From the NCBI RefSeq assembly GCF_026914265.1, contig NC_069135.1, forward strand, positions 4,419,001 through 4,483,000: DNA of 64,000 bases. The letters run 5' to 3'. Positions 35,016 to 45,659 of this stretch are shown here, one piece after another (position 1 is the stretch's first letter; every line of letters starts with the position of its first letter). This stretch comes from Mya arenaria (lineage: Eukaryota > Mollusca > Bivalvia > Myida > Myidae). The translations under genes were made by a program, and so were the position numbers. Under the pieces are notes generated by a model. That model was given only the letters and a program-made list of their open reading frames with translations. It was not told the DNA's origin and did no database searches.

Positions 35016-37889
35016 ATGTCTGTTTCTTGTCTACCTTTGGTAGGGACAAGGGTTAAACAACCTGAAACCGCAATTAATACAATTTTCACTAAGTATAGAA
35101 CATATTACCCAGATTTAAATGCGGTTCAATGTGAGGTTTTAGAAATTCCTGCACTAGAGAGGCCATCTAAGAAGAGGAAAAGCACAGCCTCTGTGAAGGT
35201 GACAAAAGATGTGGAGCCATTGAGTGTTATGCAGGAATCAAAAAAATCTATGTATGAACAATTTTCTATTGATTTAATAGAGGATGGAAAGATATATATT
35301 CAGGTAGCTGAGGAAGACACCATGATATGTTGTATGAATGATTATAATGATTCTGGTTCTTTAAGAAAAGAAGTGTATGTTTATACCACTTGGCTAAAGC
35401 AAGAATCTGGAGACTACTTCCATTGTACCTGCAGTATATATAGAACTTTATTTGATATAGCTCATAGCCAAACTCTAAATTATTCAAACAGGAATAGCTG
35501 CATGCACTGTACATTCCTTAAGTGTATTGTTCTTCCAAATCTACAGATAGATGAAAGGGCTACAGAAACCAAAACCCGTAAATTTGTTCAGGAGGGAAAG
35601 CAGTGTGCTGGCAAGGATTTGATTGAATTAAGTGACTTTAATGGTACACGGAAATTTTCAGTTTTGGCAGAAGGAGAGACTAAACCTGTTTTTTTATCAC
35701 TGAGTCACAACAAGGCCAAAGCAAATTATACTGTGACCTGTCACAATGGCGAGTGTCAATCAAAGAAGGGACACAAACGATATTTAAATAACTTGAATTC
35801 TTCCAATCTTTGCAGACATTTATTTGTGCTGAAACATAATCCAGAATCCTGGATTGATTTGCATGAAAGAAATGCCACTAATGAAACTTTTTTAGATGAC
35901 CAACTACTAGATGATGAAACAAATGATGATGCTGGTGATGGTGATCCTGTTGATACTAATGACAATTTTGATCCTGAAACAGGTCTATGGAAGTATAAGT
36001 GTGAGAGCAGCCATCCAGCAGCAGCTAGAGAGAGTGATATGTTGAGGCGTAACATCATCAAACGTGACGGATGGAATGATTTGACCTTGAGTAGGCAGGC
36101 TGATGGTTCATTGAAGGGTCCCAATTTCTATCCAGATATGCCAGACAATACATGCTGCTGTGGATCTGGATGGTTGAAGCGAGATGATGATCCAGATTAC
36201 TCTGAAAACGGGAAATTGATTCCTTTAGGTCGAGTTCTTACAGTTTACACACAGTTTGCGCCTGTGCAGTGTGATGTTTACAAAAGAGTCTGTTACAACC
36301 CGATAGACGACAGTCGCTGTGAACTTGCATGGAATGAAGGCCAGAGTGAATCAATTCATGTTTTTAGTAGTAAAACAGCTGCAGGTGACGAAATAGGATG
36401 GGAGTTTACATCATCAGTAATGAAAACTGGTTGCACTTTTTCAGCATACTGTCAGATGAAGGATGAACTTTACAGAACTCGTGACCCAAAGGCCAAGTTT
36501 ATGGATGCAACAGTTTTTTTAAAATGGTGGTTTAGTTGGGCAGCTAATATGAACATTGATTTCAGACAACCATGTGACATTTGTAGGTATGAGCCTAATA
36601 GACTGTGCTGTGATGGAACCAGAGTAGGCGTAGGTTTCCGTCATTCAAATTTCACAGAAATAAGTAAACCTGATAGTTCTTTACAGACACAGCAAACATT
36701 GCATCGACGGATGGACAGATGTTACCTGAAGAATAAGCCTGGAGTTGAAAAGAGACAGATGATCGCTTATCGTGAAGCATTGGATAATATAGCCCGAACT
36801 ACAGTTGCAGAATTTGAACCGTTAGATATTCCAGAAAATAATGATAGAATTAATTTACTTATGCAGGCTCTACCTGAGGAGGCTCATCAATCATTCCAGC
36901 GATTTACTCGAGGGATGTCAGAATTTGAAAGAGTAGCTTATGCATCTGTCCTTAAGATGTTGGCTACAACAGCATCTGTGACAAGCATTTTGTCACCAGA
37001 ATATGCACTTTTCTTGCAGGAATTTCTAACTAATGAAAATCTTTCAGATTTTGAGTTTAACAGACAGATGTATGAGATGAGATCATTTGCTCCAGAAATA
37101 CGGGACTTGATCGCAGAATCGATGTTGAACAATAACAACATTCTACCTGATGACATTAAACTTTTTCTAGTTCATCTTACTAATGAGTCTCTAAACTTAC
37201 CAGTTTATGCCCCAGAGGATGCTACTTTTCAATTCGGAACATACAACCCTGAGAAGCTGGGCCGGGCTTATTACTTCAATGAACATGGTGTTAAACTGAG
37301 GAATGTACGCAAATTTCAGATAGATGAGGACCGAGCAGGCAGAAACAATGACCATGATGATGAAGCTATGGACTTTGAGCGATGCAGAAAGATTTACTCA
37401 AAAATACAACAATCAGCACCCGGCACATCTAACTTGTTTCTTTGGTTTTGTCCAGATCACGGTCATTGCTATGGATTCCACATGACAGTGGCTGAAGGCA
37501 GAAAAGATCCATCAGCTTCATTATACTCTCATCTAGCCAAACCTCCACAAGCAGTGTTTTATGACTTTGCCTGTAACTTACAGGAATATTGCCTCAACAG
37601 AGAGAGTGGGTACTACAAGAATGTTAGATTTTTTCACGATATTTTTCATGGTTATTCACACAAATGCTCTACTTCTTTTAGAAGCTCTCGACTTCAAGGA
37701 TTTGAAAGTGTGAACTCAGAAATCTGCGAACAGTTCAACAGCTTCATCCAGATTCTGAAGAAATCAGCAAGACAAATGACACAATCTCATTTCTGTTTCT
37801 ATCTTCAGTTCTTTATTCATGAGTGGAACAGGAGAAAAAGAGTTGCTTACAAGAGGAAAATCAGCACTGCACTAGCTGGGCTTTTATGA
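35016..37889 (+). CDS. KDZ-type (Kyakuja-Dileera-Zisupton) transposase, 957 aa
   Basis: A single uninterrupted ORF. The N-terminal region has a SWIM-like zinc finger (Cys137-x-Cys139 ... Cys162-Met-His164-Cys165) and a second CxH-type cluster (Cys242, Cys247 ... Cys266-Arg-His268). An acidic linker follows (about 290-325), then a Cys-rich block (Cys380-382, then 'VQCDVYKRVCYNP') resembling the cysteine clusters associated with KDZ transposases. The C-terminal third holds the RNase-H-like core: 'CPDHGHCYGF' (Asp814), 'YDFACNLQEYC' (Asp850), 'FHDIFHGYSHKC', and 'NSEICEQFNS' (Glu902 or Glu905), giving a plausible D-D-E set. It probably excises and inserts the element that carries it. ATG 35016 is chosen because an in-frame TAA lies at 35010-35012. 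A possible acceptor at 35043 would start the exon inside the ORF in phase 1. No frameshift or premature stop is seen, so it may be active. The family call is from motif recognition, not a search. Confidence 0.8.
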   Translation: MSVSCLPLVGTRVKQPETAINTIFTKYRTYYPDLNAVQCEVLEIPALERPSKKRKSTASVKVTKDVEPLSVMQESKKSMYEQFSIDLIEDGKIYIQVAEEDTMICCMNDYNDSGSLRKEVYVYTTWLKQESGDYFHCTCSIYRTLFDIAHSQTLNYSNRNSCMHCTFLKCIVLPNLQIDERATETKTRKFVQEGKQCAGKDLIELSDFNGTRKFSVLAEGETKPVFLSLSHNKAKANYTVTCHNGECQSKKGHKRYLNNLNSSNLCRHLFVLKHNPESWIDLHERNATNETFLDDQLLDDETNDDAGDGDPVDTNDNFDPETGLWKYKCESSHPAAARESDMLRRNIIKRDGWNDLTLSRQADGSLKGPNFYPDMPDNTCCCGSGWLKRDDDPDYSENGKLIPLGRVLTVYTQFAPVQCDVYKRVCYNPIDDSRCELAWNEGQSESIHVFSSKTAAGDEIGWEFTSSVMKTGCTFSAYCQMKDELYRTRDPKAKFMDATVFLKWWFSWAANMNIDFRQPCDICRYEPNRLCCDGTRVGVGFRHSNFTEISKPDSSLQTQQTLHRRMDRCYLKNKPGVEKRQMIAYREALDNIARTTVAEFEPLDIPENNDRINLLMQALPEEAHQSFQRFTRGMSEFERVAYASVLKMLATTASVTSILSPEYALFLQEFLTNENLSDFEFNRQMYEMRSFAPEIRDLIAESMLNNNNILPDDIKLFLVHLTNESLNLPVYAPEDATFQFGTYNPEKLGRAYYFNEHGVKLRNVRKFQIDEDRAGRNNDHDDEAMDFERCRKIYSKIQQSAPGTSNLFLWFCPDHGHCYGFHMTVAEGRKDPSASLYSHLAKPPQAVFYDFACNLQEYCLNRESGYYKNVRFFHDIFHGYSHKCSTSFRSSRLQGFESVNSEICEQFNSFIQILKKSARQMTQSHFCFYLQFFIHEWNRRKRVAYKRKISTALAGLL

Positions 37890-38081
37890 AATGTATAACA
37901 ACTTTGATTTTCAGAGAGCTGTGCATCATAAAATGATCAAATGAACTATGTTTAATTTATATTTCATTCACTTCTTATATATATTTGTTTGACTTTCTCA
38001 TTTGCGTATACTTTTGACTAGTAATTATCACTGCATCTGCAATTGTTTTCGGTTTCTGCTGTGTTTGTTAGTATGTTTCAG

Positions 38082-38418
38082 TTTGAGCGAACAGACTCCA
38101 ACTTTGGCTTCCAGCTTTGCTGTTGAGAAAGGTCAACAAGTTCCACCAGAAGTTCCACCAGAAATACATCACGTCTTTAATGTATGTTAATAATTATTTA
38201 CATGGTTGTAAACTAAAAGTTCAAAGCATAAATATCTTATATATATAATTACATAAAGAAAAATGTTGATTGTTTATAAAGCTATGAATTAATATGTTTG
38301 TTATAGAAATTCATATCCCTCTTTCAGGTTTGAGGCAGATTTTCCACAGCGTCTTCATCCAATCTACTTGTGTCGGCATGTGCAACTACTTAATCTGAAG
38401 GCTTGGAGGGAATTGTAG
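38082..38418 (+). CDS. exon-like pair downstream of the transposase (possible SGNH 3' exons)
   Basis: Block 38082-38181 (acceptor tagtatgtttcag, donor gtatgt) reads 'LSEQTPTLASSFAVEKG' and 'VPPEVPPEIHHVFN'. Block 38335-38418 (after ctttcaggtttgag) reads 'ADFPQRLHPIYLCRHV' to 'LKAWREL' and a TAG. Entry phase 2 and the join between the blocks are consistent. SGNH exon 4 exits in phase 2 and would join cleanly, making the transposase ORF intronic. No domain is recognised. The exon call is an inference from splice signals and an open frame. Confidence 0.4.
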
Positions 38419-38828
38419 CTCAGTGCTTCATCCTTTATGTGGATAAACAAAAGGGAACCAGAAGGATCGATCTAAAGACATTCTTTTCATAAATCTGTTG
38501 GTGTCAAACAATATAATTTTGATTGATCAGTCTTCTTAGTGCCTGTAGTGAACAGTATGTATTGTATTATATGTAGTATAATAATCAATTAAGTGTTGAT
38601 AAATGTCTTACAATTATCGTATAACCCTTTATATCAAGTTTTGTTATTTAATTGTAGAACAGCAAAAGAAACATTTGTGGATTTTAAAAGATAAGGCAGA
38701 GGCTATGTTTACACTGTAAATGTTCAACTGGTGAATTCCATTATTTGTTGCAATATCTAGATTTTGATAATGTAAGGAATGATTTCTGATTAAAGTATTA
38801 CAATAGGAATCCAATCTCTGTTATGCTT

Positions 38829-39160
38829 AAAGATGCACTTTTACTCCCAAATTAGATATTCCACAGTTTATATGATTGTTTTTTATATAAAAAAATAAGA
38901 TTCTTATGAAGGATACAGAGTTGAATTTGAAAGAAGGTTGCAGGAAACATAAAGATCATAATCTTTTAGCACTCATAATCTTTTAGCACTCACCAATCAT
39001 TTAATATTTTTAATTTTAGGAATTAAATACACAGTTACAATATTGTTATCAGGAATCAATATTTTCCATAAATGCATTATTTAGTAAGTAGTTAAAGGTT
39101 TATCAGTCGAAATGTATGTTTCATACATGTGTATATTTTGATTTTGAATAAGAGTCACTT
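38829..39160. mobile_element. MITE 'AAAGATGCACTTTTACTCCC' copy in the core
   Basis: It runs from 'aaagatgcacttttactccc' to 'ttttgaataagagtcactt' and aligns block by block with the copies inside the arms, but is clearly diverged from them. It is therefore an independent insertion, in contrast to the near-identical arm copies. Confidence 0.65.
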
Positions 39161-40378
39161 GAAAGATTTAGCTAAAAATGTTAGAAGAAGAAACTGAAAT
39201 TGCCCAATTCTGTACAAATAATTAAGGTCATACATTCGCTTATACACATTTTATCAATGTGGAATGTTAACTTAAATTGTTTCTTAAGTATGATATAACA
39301 ATCTATATTGCATAAGTAATTGAAGATATTGTTAAATACCACTTGTATGTGTACATGCTGGGTACCCCTTGCACATAATGAAAGCTAGGTATGAATAATA
39401 TACGATTTTAAAATAATTGCAGTAAAAGACGGCAGTAAACTGAATGGAAGCTGTACACACACTTATAAGTACCTTCACGTGCTGTTTCACAACATCTCAT
39501 GTAACTACTGAGAACACATGTTTACAGTACATATATTACACTGCTTTATTTGGACTCATTTTATAAAAAAAACCCATTTAATTCCTGTTTTGTTATTATT
39601 TGTTATAAATCAAATGCTTGAAGTCATGTTTTATGATCTTATAATAAAATTTTATTACGGGTCTAGTTGTTCGTTGTAGCATTGTTGAGTGAACGTCTCT
39701 GATTTTGCCTCATAATTAATGAATTTCACACGAACATGTGTATGGAACCTTCTGTAATGTTTGTGATGTATGAGATTTGCTGTTTGGAGACTTTCAGACG
39801 GAATTCTTTCCTTAGAATTAGAATGTACCATTGTTTATTATCGCAATGTCTGTTAACATTGCCAGCAAAGCACAATAGTAGAATATGGAGTCTGCAAAGA
39901 AACTGGAGCAAGTAAATGAAATGCTAATTATTACAAACTTTCAGTCGTTTATGGAACAAAATGTAATAAATGCCTCATTGGCCAAAGTCAAAAGCTAATA
40001 CACAAAAAGGTAAAAGGTAAGCCTGATAGATACTTTTTATTCCTCCATGAAATGAAGAGCAAAACATTGATATATATAATAATGACACATATTATGAATT
40101 ACATTTAACACAATAATATTCAAACAATACGAGTAAACCAAACATGCATATTATGTACACAAGTAGACAAACAGAATAAAATATCAAGTACTCTCGAAAG
40201 ATAACAAAATTAAGCATTGGTAAGAAATATTTAGATTTAGAGCAGCCCTCTAATCCTAGGTATAATTACACACATGAATGCAAAGCTAGTACGAAAAACG
40301 AAATAACTAGGAAAGCAAAGTGTGATTTTACAATATACCTAATTCTGGATCAACTTAATTCAACAAGTTATTGACACA
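39161..40378. other. core sequence next to right arm, no feature
   Basis: AT-rich, no credible ORF. AATAAA-type signals occur near 39643 but no gene is seen to end there other than the possible exons at 38082-38418. Confidence 0.4.
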
Positions 40379-43300
40379 AGCTACATATGATTTTAGCAAG
40401 GTACAAATTCTGAAAATTGATATCCCAATGTCCGTTTTGATCAGTCTGGTCCCTCGAGAGATTGTTTTGAAACTTACCATAGGGAGGTAGATCTAGGGTT
40501 TCTCGACCCTTAAAGTCACGCAAATCACTTCGATCCGAGTAAACTTCCCGCTTTGTGGTAGATTTGTCATATTTGACTAACTCCTTTTTTATTAAACTAG
40601 ACCCTCGATCAGATAAAGTAATGGCTGTGGTCATGCTTGAAGGTCAATATAACTTGACCATGACAACATTCGTGACCTTGACCAACTTCCATATTTATGT
40701 TAAATATCCCACGTTAAAAAAAAATCAGACTTCGATCCAAGTGTATATTTTGTACTAACTAAATTCTGCTGGTTGGAAATGTGTTCACCTATAAGGTTTG
40801 CACTGTTCAAATATGGCCATTTTGATCTCAAGACTTGTGGACGGACGCACACTCTTGATCCGTGTCATCTCAGGTGCCGCCGCTTTAAAATATTGAGAAA
40901 AAGGTGTTTTTTACGTCTTGTGTCGGTATAATTGACATACACGGCAAAGTCCCGATAACGGTTTTTAACTTTTATGGCCAATTTGAGGGATAAGCACACG
41001 AATTAAATGGGCTAAAGTATGGTCTTACAAGATGCTTCGAATGGTAGATTGCTAAAAGTCGTGAACACCCGGATCGTGCAGAAAAGGTTCAAGAGCGGGT
41101 TCTAAAACCTGGCCAATAAACGGGGGAATGGGCATTTTGGAAATGTATCGTTTAACTCATAAACAAGTTTAAGGCTAATCAGTCATATGCTATCGGAATG
41201 GTTACAGCAATAACAACTGAGTGAGGGCTATCCGCTTTTCCTAGGCACCAGCTAAAGAGTAGAAACGGTTTAAACCGATGTACCATCTCGGTGCGTATTC
41301 AAGAGCGGTTAAGAACACATTGGACAAAAGATGAAAGCCCAAATAGCCTTAAATGCTATAATATTTGGCATTTTCTCTGAGAAAAAACAACATCATGTTA
41401 CAAAAACGTTCATGTCTGCTTAATTGAAGTGCGGTCGTCCGTCTGTACGAGTAAAATAGGCTTTCAACGCTGACTGCGGCTGGTGAAAACCCTTTTTTGT
41501 AATATTGTTCACTATTTTACACCTGGATTTGGACAAACTGCCAGGTCTTAATAGATATGATAATCCAATGCCGACAGAAAGGTCATTTGGACGCTAGAAA
41601 ATCCGCCGTTATGGATTTTGCAGAAAAAAAGTGCAATGAGTTTTACCATGAATGCCACTTTCTCTTGGAGTAACAACTGCTACCGGGAACCGGGTTATAC
41701 ACATTTACCGGAAATTCTCTGTATTTTTCGGTGTCAAAAAAGATCATGAAAATCTGTTTTATTCTGTTCTGCTGGAAATTTCAATGAAAAAGTCTGTGGT
41801 CGGTCAAGCAAAGATTATACAAAGTATAATTCCACGTTAGATCGACCCTCAGCGTACTCGCATGATGAATTGGCCGACAGAATTATAAAATGAGGTTCTG
41901 TATACACAACTTTTCACAAAGTTACATTACATTACCTTATTTTTTAAATAAAATATTCTATTAGTCTATGATTTGCAAATTGTTATTTGTCAGTCAAATT
42001 TGTACCTATAAGTAAAAACGTTCGACTGCCAAATTCATGTAGCCATAGGTACAATATTGTTTTCTTACATTGAAACGGGGGTTTAAGTTGAATGCCATTT
42101 AATCACTTTTATATATAAAGGCAGCAATTCGTATGCAGAAACTGTAGTGTCATTTCAGAAATTATGTCATCGACATTGTGTTTAAGCTCTGTGCTTACCT
42201 CTCTTCTTCTTTCAATAAAGTGTGTCACCAATTAATAGGTATCACTGCACTGTTTAATTGTCACTGAGGGGATTGAATTTCATAAAAATGGAAATATTTT
42301 TTTGATATTGTCACTTTCTCAAACAATGAAATATCATATTCAAATGATATTCTCAAAATTCACTTCTTTCACAAGGTGAAACATCATGCAACATGATATT
42401 GAAATAAACATTTTTCTTTTACTATATCCACAAAAAGATGGCTATAAAATGACTTAATGTACATTCTATATGAAAGTGATTTTATTAAGGATATTGCACC
42501 GATGATATTGTGTCCCAGCCCTGTACATACTAAAGTTCAATATAATGCGAGAACAGGAAAATTTTCGAAAAATTATCTTTTATATGTGCACTGTTTGAGA
42601 TGATCAGATATCTGTTTTATTTCATGGAAATATCTTTTTAAAGCATTGGAAAGCACTCGCTGTTATATACAATGTAGATATGAAAAAACCTCATGGTATA
42701 CCTTTTCAGGTTCAGTGGGAATCTAAATATGACTATAAAAATCCCTCAACTACTCAATGATCAGCCAAATTCAAACATACCGTAACATGTTCAGTATTTT
42801 ATTCAATAATATAACATAGTACATTATAATAATTTTTCACAGGTCTATCTATGGCACAATGATGGTTAATGATTACAGAATAACCTAGAACTTAAAAAGA
42901 ACATATAAAACAAGTTTGATGCTAAAATCACTAATGTTTCTCTTAAAGCTACACTCTCACAGATTTAATGTTTTTACAACTTAATGAAAGTTTCAAGTTA
43001 CATAAAACATGAAAATCGATAGGAGATAAATGCAGTACTATAAATAAAATATGTATTAAAAATAATACATATTTTTAATACAAAGACACAAATTAAAGAA
43101 AGCAGACTGTCAGGCCATGATAAAGATTTGTGGAGACATAACCTCAAAGGCATACAAAGACATAAGACTGTGAGATGCCTTGTTAGTACATTTCAATGAT
43201 TAAGAATGGATCATTAGTTCCACTAACTCTGACAGAATTTACTTCATATCATCTAACTACTACATAAAATATCAGAGGTCAAATTCTTAGGCAATACTAG

Positions 43301-44393
43301 CAAGTGCATACGTGCAAAGACACATAGATCATAATATATCCACATTAAACACATTTTTTAAAGATGCACTCTTACTCCCAAAAAGGTTTACCACTACTAA
43401 TACTATTGTTTTAATATTGTGAAAAGAATAATGAATGTTGAAAGCAATGGTTCTCATGAAGGATACCGATTTTGATTTGAAAGAAATGTGCATAAAACAT
43501 GGTGTATCTACCTTATGAGACTATTAAAGTAGATCACAGTAAATCTTTTAGCATTCATCAATCATTAAATATTTTTGCGTTTTCTGTTATTAAATACAGG
43601 GTTACAAACTTGCTACCAGTAATAAATATGTTCCATCAATGCATTATTTAGTAAGTAGTTAAAGGTTTATCACTCAAAACATATGTTTGTTATACATATG
43701 TATGCATTGATTTTGAATAAGAGTGTCACTTTAACAATTAATTTGATTTAAAAATTACCTGACAAGAATTAGGAGCTTAAGAATATGGAATTTAAAAAAA
43801 TAATAAAGCAATACTTTTCATAAAATTAAAAGGCAGCAACAACAGTCACAGTATGTTTTAGCATATGCTATTTAAAACAATCTCTCAATATGGTCCAACT
43901 CGTACCCTACACATAAAAAGTACAAGTTGTATTTAAAGATAAATTCATGGTAAGTAAACAGCTACAAATTTAAAAGAAGTGACACTCTTATTCAAATTAA
44001 CATTTTCTGTTTTTTTTTAACAATGTATCTTCTTACATTATGATGTAATATGTGCTTGTCAAAAGCAATAGAAAAATCAATTTAAAAAGTAAACAAGAAT
44101 CGTGATGTGACAATAATTGTTTTGTTAAGGATTGGCAGAAGAAGTTCAGTTTCAACTGCTGTCTTCTATTTTTATAACAGTGACCTAGATCCTATGCGCC
44201 CAAAACACAATCTCATGAAAGTTCTCAATAAACTCTTCCTATATATCAAGTTTGGTCACAGTATATCAACCATAACTTATGGTATTCAGTACCAAAAAGT
44301 AATATTTTTTTAGTAACAGTGACATTGACCCTAAGGGGCCCAAGGCATTCGAATGAAAGCTCTCCATTAACTTGTCATATATACCAAGTTTGG
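40379..44393 (-). repeat. right arm of large inverted repeat (4015 bp)
   Basis: Reverse complement of 25192-29210, starting 'agctacatatgattttagca' and ending 'atataccaagtttgg'. It carries the mirror images of the left-arm MITEs at matching offsets (43360-43732 and about 42943-42966). Immediately outside, the sequence switches to a different dispersed repeat beginning 'atgcccccttttg'. Confidence 0.95.
43360..43732. mobile_element. MITE copy in the right arm
   Basis: Mirror image of 25852-26225: begins 'aaagatgcactcttactccc' and ends 'ttgaataagagtgtcacttt'. It is almost identical to the left-arm copy, unlike the copy at 38829. Confidence 0.7.
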
Positions 44394-44640
44394 ATGCCCC
44401 CTTTTGAAAAAAGTGGGGTATATTGTTTTGCACATGTCGGTCGGTCGGTCGGTCGGTCGGTCGGTCTGTCTGTCTGTCGGTCGGTCGGTCGGAATACCAA
44501 ATGGTTTCCGATCAATAACTTGAGAACGCTTTGACCGAGGGACCTCATACTTGGTATGTGTATTGGTCATCACCAGCAGATGAACCCTATTGATTTTGAG
44601 ATTTTAAAAAGAAATGAGCCACTCACACACATGGTGATGT
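44394..44640. repeat. dispersed repeat with (GGTC)n microsatellite
   Basis: Starts abruptly at the end of the right arm with 'atgcccccttttgaaaaaag', followed by a (GGTC)n tract with a (TGTC) interruption (about 44437-44492) and 'ccgatcaataacttgagaac'. The tract opens short ORFs on both strands. It belongs to the 'atgccccc' class of elements and may have inserted at, or created, the arm boundary. Confidence 0.6.
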
Positions 44641-44829
44641 ATATATAAAGTACACACTGTGTATTATCTAATCAAAATAAATTAAAATCTGATTTTCACT
44701 CCCGTAACTGTCACCTTTTTGGAAGAAGTTTCGTAGAGACTGATGTCTGTGATATTTATGTTATTTCCTATTGCTTATGTAAAATAAACTGCAAGAGCTA
44801 AAATGTCGTTGATTTATAAGTATTTGGAC

Positions 44830-45158
44830 CATTCGGAGCTCCTCGCCCATTTTTATAGAAAACATCCTCAGATGTACATCAGTTGGAAGAAGTTCGTAAG
44901 TTTTAGAATTGTATCATTGATTAAATATAGTACTTTAGAGTTGTATTTATTGATCTAAGTTTAAATTGATTGCCAGTGAAGTGATTTTTTGCAAATATCA
45001 TTAAGATCCCCAAGAGTTAAGTCAAAGAGTTTAACTTCTAAATGAAATTACTACGCGATCTACTTGCAGCGGACTTAACGTACCACTTTTTGAGTATGTA
45101 AACTGTCCAATTACATCCGAGGTTGTTTTCGATTAAAATGGCCGAGGAGTTCCGAATG
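44830..45158. mobile_element. MITE with 9-bp target duplication (Mutator-like)
   Basis: The left end CATTCGGAGCTCCTCG and the reverse complement of the right end CATTCGGAACTCCTCG match, and similarity continues inward ('gaaaacatcctcagatgtac' against 'gaaaacaacctcggatgtaa'). The element is flanked by direct copies of TATTTGGAC at 44821-44829 and 45159-45167. A 9-bp TSD with long TIRs fits Mutator-like elements; that superfamily call is inferred. Confidence 0.88.
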
Positions 45159-45569
45159 TATTTGGACCTGGCTGTGTGCCATTTATTAACCTTATTTGGG
45201 CAATAATATCTGATAGCAAGCCAATGATACAATGAAAACTACAGGGACAAGTCAAGGGGCCAAAATCATAATAAATAATCCGTTCGAAGGCACCATGCTT
45301 ACGCTTAACATGAACTCAATTGGAGACACCCTTCGCCCAAATAACACAGACGGACCTCACAACCACCAATATGTATGTATCGATAAATGTAGGGATCATC
45401 GCAAAATTATACGGCATAAGACGAACATACGGACATTTGTAATACAGGATAACAACTTAGCTTATTCCGATTTATATTAGCAGTTGAACGCCGATATAAA
45501 TAATTTCGATTATGCTTTGTGGTTTTGGTAGAAAACCAGTATTTATGTGCATTGTGAAAGGCTAATCCT

Positions 45570-45634
45570 CGGGTCGGACTCGAATCTACGAACTCTTTGC
45601 TGACACCTTTACCACTTGACCACTCTCACCCGAC
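45570..45634 (-). mobile_element. tRNA-like SINE head or tRNA pseudogene
   Basis: On the minus strand 'gtggtcaagtggtaaaggtg' gives a good A-box and 'agattcgagtccgac' a B-box at tRNA-like spacing, reminiscent of Ser/Leu tRNAs. The acceptor and T stems do not pair properly, so it is not an intact tRNA. Confidence 0.5.
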
Positions 45635-45659
45635 AATTTAATTATCCAACCCATCGTGT

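Larger units (their letters stand above)
25192..44393. mobile_element. 19.2-kb structure: ~4-kb inverted arms around a KDZ transposase and an SGNH gene
   Basis: 25192-29210 reappears as its reverse complement at 40379-44393, with positions paired by x to about 69585 minus x. Between the arms lie a 957-codon KDZ-type transposase and a spliced SGNH-hydrolase-like gene, both on the plus strand, plus SINEs and MITEs. Both outer ends read CCAAACTTGG inward. The flanks (left ...atgtgtga, right atgccccc...) do not form a direct duplication. The right boundary also coincides with the start of a different repeat, so the outer ends may not be true transposon termini. Known Zisupton-type elements are several kb with TIRs far shorter than this. 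Either this is a giant long-TIR KDZ element, or a recent inverted segmental duplication flanks a KDZ insertion; the sequence alone does not decide. Confidence 0.6.

Noticed and set aside
34714..35100. Joining SGNH exon 6 in frame to the transposase ORF as one fused protein
   Set aside because: Exon 6 leaves in phase 0, whereas the acceptors at 35014 and 35043 would need phase 2 and phase 1. An in-frame TAA at 35010 blocks extension, so a simple fusion is not supported.
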